Below, piece after piece: positions 1-9,800 of a stretch of DNA of 64,000 nucleotides. The DNA is from Emydura subglobosa (lineage: Eukaryota > Chordata > Testudines > Chelidae), in the NCBI GenBank assembly GCA_007922225.1, contig ML679974.1, forward strand, positions 2,035,105-2,099,104, written 5' to 3'. Below the pieces are notes generated by a model. The model worked only from the letters and a program-made list of their open reading frames with translations, ran no database searches and was not told the origin of the DNA. Both the position numbers and the translations under genes were made by a program. Within the stretch, counting starts at the first letter, position 1, and each line of letters opens with the position of its first letter.

Positions 1-1950
1 ACAAAACCCCGCCAGGTCTTTTCGTGGTGCTTCATTGGTCTGAACCTTTCTTCATTGGACACTCAAGCAGTGTCAATGAGAAAGCAAAAAATCTCCCTCT
101 TTCTTCCAAGCTTCCCATTACCTTATCTCTGCCCTCATAACCAAACTGTCTCTTCTTCCAATGAATATGAGTTTCCTTGAGGACAGGCTCAACTCTAAGT
201 TTTCTGTCATTTATTTGGCAGCAGTGCTGGCATCTTCAAATCCATTGTCTCTGTAAGCCACAATGAAATCAAGACAACTTCTCATCAAAGTAGCAGTGGT
301 CGAGATGTCCATTGACTGAGTTTGTAATGCCTTGCTTACAATGTTTACTTGGAACAGGAGATCCTGCCAAACCATAGTAGAGGCCAGAAATTTGAAGTTT
401 GCCAGGCTTTGTGCCTTGGGTCAGATTCCTGCCTCAGCTTTACTCAACTGCACCAGCTCCATCAGGGCATCATAAACCCATCACTTGGGACCTCACTGGC
501 CTTACGCTGTCACTGCAGCTCTCCCAGAAAGTGTCATTTAGCGATTTCATGGTTAGATTTGTAACATTGTCCGTGAGGATCATCCACCTGATAGCTGATG
601 CTGAAAACAGGACATATATCTTTGGCAGTATTCCAAAGAGAGAGATTGAATCTAAAGAAGATGATGCTGCATCTTAACACAGCCAGACTGAGGGAATGGC
701 AGCCACAAGGCCTGAAGAAAGCTCTTGGATTCAGCACAAGGATCCTTGCCTGGTTGCTGCTGTTCCTTCCCTTTGTGTTCGCGCTGTTATCGTAGCCTTG
801 GCCATGGCAGTCCTGAAGCTTTATTTTATTCTCATTCAAAATGTTCATAAATAGTTTTGTTCGGCCTTTTCCAGTAGAGTCGTCCACAGACCGGAAACAG
901 GTAAAGTGTTCCTTTACTTGGATACAGCCATCCTCATAATCAGCAAAGCTTACAGAAAATGACATCTTTTCACTGCGACGAATGTCGGGAGTGCAATCCA
1001 TTATTACGGTGTAGTACTTTGCTTTGCCAAGCTGCTTCAATATTTTATCAAGCACCTTCCTAAAGTCAATCATTTCATTTTGAACTGTTTGTCTGCAGTA
1101 ATGGTCCATGGCTTCTTTATAAACTACTCGACTTAGGTGCTCACGCATGACATCGTCGTATTTCCCAAGGAGCTCTACCAAACTGAGGAAATTACCATTA
1201 TGTTCAGTGAACAACTTATCTGACGAGACCCAGAAAGTCAAATTATTTTTTGCAAGGAAGAGGGGAATTGGAATCAGACACTTGAGCACATTCCTCCAAC
1301 CCTGGCTTTCTACATTAATAAAGTGCTGGTTTTCTGCATTTATTCAGCTTGAGCCTGGACTCAACGTCCCACAATTTGGAGAAGGCCATAAAATGGCCAG
1401 ATGACTTTTCATGTTGCTTCAGAGCATCAGCTAAGCTATGCCAGTCATTTTCCTTGGAAAACGCAGGCAATCTTTGGCAGTCTTCTCAAATATTTTGCAA
1501 CAAAGACAGAACACTTTGTCAGTTGATTTCAAGTAAACTAGCCAATGCCAATTCAGTTTCTCACCGCTCTTGAGCACTTTTTTGCAGAATGACTTTGAGA
1601 AGATTTCTGCTCATTTACTGGAAACATCATAGCCTCGATTTTGCCCAGCCCATTCAAAATTGTAGGTTCAAAATTATCAGCAGAGTTTAGGATTGCTGGC
1701 CACAAAGCAGAATCTGATGTATCTATTTGTGGTGTGGAATTTTTCTCACTGCTGTTTCTGTCATCATGGGAGGCTGATTCTTCTTTATTGTTTCTCTCTT
1801 TTATGTAAACCAGATTTTTCTTTGCCATCACTCTTCTTTTCATGTGAACCACATTCTTCTTTTCATCACTCTCCTGTATGCCACCAAGAAAACTGGGCAA
1901 TTCATCACTTTCCTCACATTTCAAGACAAGGCCAAGTACAGCCTTTTGGA
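1..1950 (-). pseudogene. Decayed hAT-superfamily transposase (DUF4371/TTF-zinc-finger type), C-terminus cut by window edge
   Basis: On the minus strand, several frames together resemble the hAT transposases related to ZMYM6/SCAND3-like host proteins. The N-terminal part lies near 1924-1553 (motif SALWPAI). A middle part near 1440-1300 includes HEKSSGH. The core lies at 1289-534, with motifs VIMDCTPD, VKEHF, GQGYDNSAN and PRAFFRPCGCHSLSL in the order expected for the RNase H-like catalytic fold. The downstream part continues towards base 1 with stops. Frameshifts and stops separate the blocks, so this is not an active gene. No terminal inverted repeat was recognised. It could be a broken host gene derived from a transposase, but the decay argues for a dead element. 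The family call is from remembered motifs. Confidence 0.75.
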
Positions 1951-3790
1951 GGCCAAACAGCCAAACCCTGTTTTCTTCTCACAGCACAAACACGCTCTGG
2001 CCTCTCTATCCTTACCAAACTCACCCTAGATCCCATCTATTTGCCCAGGTACTACCCCATCTCCTCCTGTCTTCACCTCTGAACCAACTGCATGCAATGA
2101 CTACAACCATTGCCTTGAGTTCCTCTGTAGTCAGGCTTCTCCCTCCCCACTCCATTAAAACTGCTCTTTCCAAGGTCTCTGGCAACTTTTTCATGGCCAT
2201 AGCTCAGGCCTCTACGCCATACTCCTAGACCCCTCAGCTGCTTTAGACACTGTCCATCATAATTTCCTCAAAATCTTGTCTTCCCTCAGCTTTCGTGCTG
2301 CTGCCCTTTTAGTTCTCCTCCTACCTCTGTGCCTGTTCCCACAGAATCTCTTTTAGTGGGTCTACTCCTCTCCCATGCTGTGTGATCCACAGGGCTTCAT
2401 CTCTGGCCATCTGCTCTTCTTGCTTTGCATCCTCTCTTTGGGAATCTCATCCACTCACACAGCTAGATATGCTATTTTTATGCTGACACTTTGGAAATCC
2501 ACCTTTTCACTTCTGACCTGTCTTCCTCCATCCAATCCTGTATCTTAGCCTGTCTCTCTAATACCTCCTGGATGCCTCACCAGCAATTTCAATTTATCAT
2601 GGCCAAAGCCCCCTATCCCTGCATACTTGCTAGCTGCCCTCTTCCTTGTCACTCAAGCTCACAAACTAGTGAGTCATGTTTGATGAGGCTTCCCTCTTTC
2701 TTGGCCCACACTTCCAATCCATGTCCAAAGCCTTCCGCTCCTTCCTACACAGTTTTCTATAATATAGCCTCTTATTTCTGTCCCCACCACAAAGACTCTA
2801 GTCCAGATCCTCAGCATCTCTCATCTTGACTATTGCAACCTCATCCTCTCCGGCCTCTCTTACCCACACATTGTCCCATCCCCCATCCATTCAAAATGCA
2901 ACTGCTAAGGTCATCTTCACAATCTTTTGCTCCAGTGTGACCCCCATCTTTGATTCTTTCCATTGGCTTCCCATCTGCATCAAACCAAAGACCTATCACA
3001 ATTCACTTGATCCCTACTCATCCCTTCTTGTCTCTTGTTCCATTGACCCCAGGTCCTTTGTGCCACTAACAATGCCAGCCTTGTACGCACATTTGCTTGC
3101 TTATCCCTTAACTCCCTCTGTGCTTTCCTCCATGCTGCCCCTTATATGTGAACCATCTTTCCTGAATTAATATGTAAGACCACTCCCCTCCCCTTCTTCA
3201 CATCCCTCCTCCAGAACCACCCTCTCCATGGTGCCAACATGAGATCAGCCAGGGAAGGATGGCTGGGTAGTGCAGCAGTCAGGGAGTGCCAATTTTATTG
3301 ATATATTTTCAACTTTCAGATGACTGGGAAATACGGAGTTGTGCACATAGTCAACCTTTGTGACTGCATCATCCTATCTTCACCACCCTCCTTCCTGCCC
3401 TCCTTTTGTTTGTTCACACACACTTATTGTGCCTCATTTCTAATTAGACTATAAAATGCATACATTTTAAGGCCAGGAGGGACTGCTTTGATCATCTAGT
3501 TTGACCTTCTGCAGAACACAGGCCAGAGAACTTCACCCAGCAATTCCTGCACCAGGACTACAACCTCTGTTTGAGCTGGGCATATGTTTTAGAAAGACAC
3601 CTAGTCTTGATTAAAAGACTCCAAGTGATGGAAAATCCACCACTTCTCTTGGTAAATTATTCCACTGGTTAATTATCCTTAAACTCTTGTGGGCAGAGAC
3701 CTTATCTATGTATGTTTTTGCTGCCTAGCACAATGGGGTCCTGATCCCAACTGAGACTTTAGGGAATAATAATAACAATTAATAATAAAC
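1930..3790 (+). mobile_element. L2-like non-LTR retrotransposon, 3' half, heavily mutated
   Basis: The plus strand carries broken reverse-transcriptase blocks in the right order: an LDxSAAxDTVxHN-like motif near 2225-2275, a damaged YAD-type catalytic box near 2475-2500, and C-terminal blocks near 2820-2990 (LDYCNLILSG-like, then FHWLPI). Stops and shifts occur throughout. The 3' end near 3690-3790 has the tail common to reptile L2-like elements: 'cctagcacaatggggtcctg', then AAT-rich repeats. A CR1 fragment (3458-3680) interrupts that tail. L2 versus another CR1-clade LINE was not tested. Confidence 0.65.
3458..3680. mobile_element. CR1 3'-end fragment inserted in the L2-like tail
   Basis: The text 'ccaggagggactgctttgat' followed by 'catctagtttgacc' is the typical CR1 3'-end block seen elsewhere in this window (12300, 33700). 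The L2-like tail is recognisable on both sides, so this piece arrived later. Confidence 0.6.
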
Positions 3791-4352
3791 TACTGATCCC
3801 AACATGCAATGCTCCACCTAGCTCTGAGAGAAAGAAGGCTTGAATTAAGATGCTACGCTGCATGCTGGAACCTGTAGATTCTGTGGCTGTATATACATAA
3901 TTGAAGCTGGCTGCAACGTGTTCCATATCATACACATTAAGTGTGGTACTGTGATCCTCTGGCAGAGCACCTATGTAGATCTTGGTTATGTGCTCTTGGT
4001 TATGTGTCGCTTTCCCTTTTCTGTCTATTTTTTCAACCAGCTCAAATTTGATTGTTAGTGGAGAGATAAAATACTATGATAGGGCCTGATCCAAAGCCCA
4101 TTGTTTTGATTGATTTAAATGTATTTTAGATCAGGCCCAGAAGGAACTGGCTAGCATGAATGCAGATCACAGCCCTCTACTGAACAGAATCAGAGCTGTG
4201 TGTCATAGGCCCCTCACCTATAATAGCTATGTGTGATTCCTCCTATAGTCATAGCAGCTTGGATTTTTGGAGCCTCACCTTCACTGTTAAGTTCAAAAAG
4301 GCTGTGGTATGCATCGGACCCAAAACTGGTAGGTGGCTATGGATTTCTTATA
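3791..4352. other. Intergenic, nothing recognised
   Basis: AT-rich, with no coding signal in any frame and no repeat that I can name. Confidence 0.5.
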
Positions 4353-4682
4353 CAGTAGAACTTCAGAGTTACGAAACCCTCGGGAATGGAGGTTGTTCGT
4401 AACTCTGAAATGTTCATAACTTTGAACAAAATGTTATGGTTGTTCTTTCAGAAATTTACGACTGAACATTGACTTAATACAGCTTTGAAACACTACTATG
4501 CAGAAGAAAAATGTGGCTTTCCCCCTTTTTTTTTAGTAGTTTACTTTTAACACAGTACTGTACTGTATTTGCCTTTTTTTTCCCTCTGCAGCTGCCTGAT
4601 TGTGTACTTCTGATTCCAAATGAGGCGTGTGGATGACTGATCAGTTTGTAACACTGGTGTTCGTAATTCTGAGATTCTACGG
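4353..4682. mobile_element. Tc1/mariner-type (Tigger-like) miniature element
   Basis: The ends are imperfect inverted repeats: 'cagtagaacttcagagttac' on the left and, read in reverse complement, 'ccgtagaatctcagaattac' on the right. Both are flanked by TA (4351-4352 and 4683-4684), the Tc1/mariner target duplication. The 330-bp body has no transposase ORF, so it is non-autonomous. Confidence 0.7.
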
Positions 4683-5259
4683 TAATACCTTTATTTAAGG
4701 GTTGGATGATGGACTGTGCAATGTTAATAAATGAAATTAATGATGATAAACAGCTGCAAACTGATCAGAATTAGAGTTATTTTAAAACTTTATTCATGCA
4801 TTTTGATTCAATGAAATAAAATAATATTTTCAGGATCTGCTGTATTGCTATAATTTTGAAAGGATTCAGGATTGTTGTTAAATCACAGGTAAATTACTCT
4901 GCACCCTGGCTGAGAGGGTTTGCGTGTGTTAATTACATTGTATGTTTCCTACTGCATTTCTATGATGTGATAATAAAATGTTTAAAACCCAGCAGACTCA
5001 GTCTTTGCTAAAATCTGAATGGAAAATACTGAGCGACAAATATGTAGGACACTGCAACAGTAGGAAGCTGAAGACAGGTGTCAGGGTAGAGGTAAAGGGA
5101 ATCAAAGATGGCTGCATTCTAGTAGGACTAACACAGCAGTAGATTATATAGGCTGAAACCATAGTAGCACTGGGAAAATCATTGTACAGATCCAGAAAAA
5201 GGAACACATCCACAAACAGGCAACTGAGGGCATCTCAGAAGTCCTGGGGGTGGGGATGG

Positions 5260-5425
5260 TAAAGGTATCTTTTGTGCAGAAATGCCATATGACTGTTGTT
5301 ATCCCTATTTCATTAACAGGGAAACTGAGGCACAAGGAGGCTGTGTGACATAGCCAAAATTGAACACAAAGTCAGTGGCAGAGCTAAGAATACAACCCAG
5401 GATGCCTGCCTCCCAGTCGGGAGTG
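5260..5425 (-). mobile_element. MIR/core-SINE fragment
   Basis: The segment 'cagggaaactgaggcacaag' followed by 'gtcagtggcagagctaagaa' matches the reverse complement of the MIR core as I remember it. Confidence 0.6.
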
Positions 5426-6100
5426 GAGAGAGAAGGATTTCTTGGTGAGAAGAAACTCTCATTTCCTTCCCACACTAATGGGGGCACCCATCAGCCTGAT
5501 CTCCCTTCTCCACCAGCAGGGTGGCAATGGGGGACAACTTTATGGTGATGAGGGCAGTATAAGAACCTGAACAGAACAGAACAAAGCTCTTCAACCCACT
5601 CCTTTAGACCACTTGCTTGAAGTCCCACAACAGAGTCAGCCACAGGTTCTGAGGGGCTCTCTGAAGAGTGTTATTCACCCAGCCAGACCCCGGTCCAGAT
5701 GGACTTTCCCTTGCGGCCACATTCCACCAACTGTGACTTGTTCCTCAACGTGGTTTGTACGGCAGCTGGAGAGGGTGCAGCCGCCCTCCAGCCTCAGTGG
5801 CAGGGGTGAAGGGAATGGAGGATTGTTATCCAGTCTCAAGGGTAGGGGTGGAGGCAGCAGATGCTTCTGGGGAGGGAGTGAAGGGGTGTCCCCAGTTTAA
5901 ACCAAAGAAATAAAATCAGCACAGCCTTGTACTGCCTATCCACCCTCATCCGTCCTTTGTCTGCATGCACACTGCCTGTGGGCACTGTAATCTCGTCAGG
6001 GCAGGGACCTGCCATAAGGCGCCCAGGGCACTGCCGCCTACAGCTGTAATAAGGACAATATTGAACTCCACATTTCACACTCTAGGCTTCTGCAGCAGTC
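5426..6100. other. Intergenic flank of the CpG island, nothing recognised
   Basis: Short overlapping ORFs on both strands have no family resemblance. Confidence 0.45.
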
Positions 6101-6614
6101 TCTGGCCCGGGCTGAGGGGAGCGGGATGCACGTGCTCTGCAATCGGGACTGGCCTGCCTAGCCCAGGACCCTCCTACGTCCTGCTTCTGCTCCCTAGACC
6201 CCAGAGCGCGCGTGCCCCGCCCGCGGCGCATGGCCGTTGCGAACCCAGCTAGCCCGAATGGAGGCGGGGCCTGATGTGATGGACACGCCCCTTATGCTAA
6301 TATGAAGTGAATCACGCTCAGCTGTGGCCGACGCGACCGAACCCTCTGTCAGGAGGAAGGAAAGTAGGCAGTGGACTAAACCATCTGCGCAAGGCAGAGG
6401 GGGGAGGGTGATATTCACATGCCTCCCTCACGCCACTTGGAGACAGACGGATGGGGTCCTGTTTGGTTTGTAATGGGGGATAATATAGTTGACGGTCTTG
6501 TAGGATGGGAAGTGGCGTGTGCCTGTCCATGAGTGGGGAGTGAAACCCTCCTGGCTGTGAGTGGTATGATCTCCGAGAGGGCGGGGCGGAAGGAGGCTCC
6601 GGTTCGGCGGGCGG

Positions 6615-6624
6615 GTCACGTGAA
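6615..6624 (+). promoter_or_regulatory. CLEAR-type E-box, 9/10 match
   Basis: GTCACGTGAA matches the TFEB/TFE3/MITF CLEAR consensus GTCACGTGAC at nine of ten bases. It sits about 200 bp upstream of the ATP6V0C start codon. Confidence 0.65.
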
Positions 6625-6634
6625 CAGTCGGCGG

Positions 6635-6645
6635 CCGCCATTTTG
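6635..6645 (-). promoter_or_regulatory. YY1-type site (CCGCCATTTTG)
   Basis: The reverse complement CAAAATGGCGG is a YY1 consensus. The same 11-mer recurs 129 bp downstream in the same orientation. Confidence 0.55.
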
Positions 6646-6763
6646 TCCTGCGGTGGTTGGGTATTTAGAGCGCAGCGTCCGCAGGCAGCGCACGTCAGAG
6701 GGGAGCCACCGAGCCGAGCGCCCGCACCGCCGCCACCCCCAACCCCCCTTGCGGCTCCAGCCT

Positions 6764-6774
6764 CCGCCATTTTG
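6764..6774 (-). promoter_or_regulatory. Second YY1-type site (CCGCCATTTTG)
   Basis: Identical 11-mer to the site at 6635. It lies in the probable 5' untranslated region, 48 bp before the start codon. YY1 sites just downstream of the start site are common in housekeeping genes. Confidence 0.55.
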
Positions 6775-6821
6775 TCGCTGAGCCCTGCCGGAGGAGAAGG
6801 AGACCCCAGCACAGCCCAACC

Positions 6822-6897
6822 ATGTCCGACGGCAGCGCTCCCGAGTACGCCTCCTTCTTTGCCGTGATGGGCGCCTCCGCCGCCATGGTCTTCAGCG
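6822..6897 (+). CDS. ATP6V0C: ATP6V0C coding exon 1
   Basis: Encodes [19 protein letters not shown] and the following start of helix 1. It ends after one base of codon 26, at the donor 'gcg|gtgaga'. Confidence 0.93.
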
Positions 6898-9800
6898 GTG
6901 AGACACCGGCTCGGCCCCTTCCCTTCCCCCGCCGGGCTGGGGGCGTGGGGCTGGCTGCTCGGAGGAGCCTGCGCCCCTGCCCGGTGGGAGGGGAGGTTCT
7001 CTCCAGCCGCGGACCGTCGGCACAGGCTGCACGAGCCCACGACGGGGCTCATGGGTCTTCCAGGCTCCGGGAAATGGGGCGCAAGCTGCCGGCAGCCAGC
7101 GCGGGGGTGTCGGCGGAGGGTTGGGCTGGACTGGGAGTGTGCCTTCGAGGGCGGGCGTGCGGCTCTCGCCGGCTGGGGGCTCCTCGTCCTCCTCAGCCGC
7201 GCTCCTCGAGCGCCTAGGGCAGCGCCGCCCGCTGGGGGGGTGTCCGGGGAGGCAGGCACCAAGCCGCTGGGGATGCGGGAGCGGCTCCTCTGTGGGGCAG
7301 CCAGGGCGCTGCTGTCCCGCTCCCCGGCCGGCTCCGGTCCCCCAGGCCTTCGGGTTATTATCGCGGGGGCGAGCGCGTTGCCGCGCCTGCCGTTCCCGTC
7401 GCCTGCTAGGGCTTCCCCTCCCCCCGGCCGAAGCTTTTCGGCTCTCTCCGCCGCCTGCTGCCGTCAGCCCTCCCAGCTACTCCATCCGGGCTGCTGGGGA
7501 CGTTCGGCGCTTCCGGAGGGAGGGGTTACAGGGCGAGATGCAGAGGGTCTGCGGGGCTGACGTCACTGGGAAGCCTGTCAGCTGGTGAGGAGCCCCCGGC
7601 TGGTCACGTGACTGCAGGGGGCTGGGGAGAGCGAGCTCTGTAGCAAAGGGCCCGATGCGGATGGCCTCAGCCAGCCGGGCCCACCTTCCTAGGGTGCCTG
7701 GTGCAGTAAGTTCAGTTCAGGGTTCTTCCTAGCAAATGTGCTGTCAGGACAGTGCTGCTGTGCAGGGTGCTGTTACCATGTGGCTTATTGGGGTCTGCTT
7801 TGCTCACCTGCCCCTCTTTGCAAAGCTTCCAGGGAAGTGGCTGATCTACAATAGCTGGTCTCAAGTTAGATTTACAGAAACTAAATATTTGCCCTGGTGT
7901 CCTAACTAATGAGCTAACCCACTGGCTACCAAGAAAAACGAGCCGTTTTGGGTCAGTTTGACTTGGTGAATGACACCAGAGCTGTCTGTGGATACAGGGG
8001 TCAGTTGTAGAAGCCCATACAACTACTAGTAACTCTTGTCACAGGCTTATGAAGCTGTAGTCAGGTTTAACAAGTAACTAAATTCCATCCAACCTAAATT
8101 ATGTGACTTTACATCCCTTTCTTAAGGGTAGGGACTAACTTTTTCTCTTAGTACTTAACAAACTAAACTTTGACTCTAAATATCAGTAAAAATTTAAACC
8201 TTAGTTAACCAACTTGTTCTTCAGAGGTATGTGGTCTTTAACCAAATCTAAGTCATTAGGATTGATCACAGCAGTAAACAAATCTGTCACTATTGTGTTG
8301 TGATCTTCTGGGAATTTTTTCTCATTGTAGAATAAAAAGCTACGTGAAACAAAGTTAGAGCTGTCTGTCTTCTCTGCCCCTTCATATACAGATCACAAAA
8401 CATCTAATGGAACTCAAAGCCATAAATCTTTCATAGGCTTGCACAATCACCCAGTCCTACATTAGTCTACACACAGGGCTACATTAGCTCCATACTAACT
8501 TGCATTTGAAAAATCTGGATTTAATTCTGTTAAAGCACAACTGTAAATGCCGAAGGCCACTGACTGTATGTAAATCACTGCATTACTACCTCAACTATTC
8601 CCAGCTGTGACTAGCCTTTTTTACTTCAGTGTCTGACACGTACAATGTGCACAAATCATCCTTACTTGGTTCAAAATAGATGTAAATATTCCTTAACTAG
8701 GCAGCTGAATTTACCTTTTTAAAGATCATTCCACAAGCAGAAACTAACAAGCCTGTCTACAATTCCAGTTGTAGATGGGAGATTGCCTCTTAAAAAAAAC
8801 TTTAGATAAAATTTAGGCTTGGCAGGATTAGGTTTTTATTGGTAAACATCTGTAAACATCAATTTTGCTATACACACAAATGGACAAAATTTCATTGATT
8901 GAAATTTAGGCAAAGTGAGATATTGGTTGAGAACTTACCAGTTTAATTTAAGGATATTGATTTTGTATATTTTGATATGCAATGTTGACAATTTGTTAAT
9001 GGTTATAAAAATGCTTTAACTCTTGAATTTTGGGAGTGCTGTTTAATTCTGACCCTCCACAATTTGTACAACTAAACTTGTTTAAACATTTTATTTGATT
9101 ATCTGTCAAGCTCTTTTGCAATGTACATTGCACACTGAACAGCTCATTCTTTGGTCACCAGCACTAAAACATGATCTAGCTGCTAAACATCTGTGCTATA
9201 CCAGTAGGCTTGTGGAAGGTCATCCTTGCTGAATGGACGATACTTTGGTATCAACTAGTCCATAATATATCATACCTACATTTGCAAGAGGTAGACAGAT
9301 CCTTATTGATTCATTGGTGATGTCCTTTTTTGAGTGTTCACAGGCATAATTACCCTCTGTCCCGTCCCCCCCCGCCCCCTGTCCTTTAGTTCCCCTGTTG
9401 GATACTTTCATGGGTTCTGCACATGGATGCTAGCCTGCACAGTAGTGCTTGACACAAATGTATTGCTCTTCTGTCCTTGCTGAAAAAATACTGGATCACT
9501 GACTTGTTTGCTGCAAGGGAGGGTGGGCCAGTGGGTCATCTCCAAATCTTAAACACAGTTTTCTGGATCATCAGTGATAGTCATGTCAAGGCAATGTATT
9601 GCAGTCTTGGGTATATAAAAGTAACTCTGCCCCCAGTCAGACTCCTGCATAATGTAGCTCTGGATGGCTGACTAACCCTCATCTGCCAGAGGATGGCTTA
9701 TAAGGCTGGGGAGGGGGGATGGCAGGAACACGGTCTTTCCTTGGGAAAGAAGCAGAAGTGAGATGAAGAGGACTGCACTCTCAAACAGAAGGTGGCAACC

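Larger units (their letters stand above)
6101..7620 (+). promoter_or_regulatory. ATP6V0C: CpG-island promoter of ATP6V0C
   Basis: The block is GC-rich with frequent CpG and spans the first exon of ATP6V0C. It contains several GC boxes (for example 'gagggcggggcgg' near 6577), two YY1-type sites, an E-box of CLEAR type at 6615-6624 and a second, perfect one at 7603-7612. No TATA box is evident, as usual for a broadly expressed gene. The transcription start probably lies near 6630-6680, but this is an inference from the position of the motifs. Confidence 0.8.

Noticed and set aside
6318..7262. 314-aa ORF on the minus strand across the ATP6V0C CpG island
   Set aside because: Proline/arginine/glycine/alanine-rich translation of CpG-island DNA with no family resemblance. 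It overlaps the confirmed exon 1 antisense.
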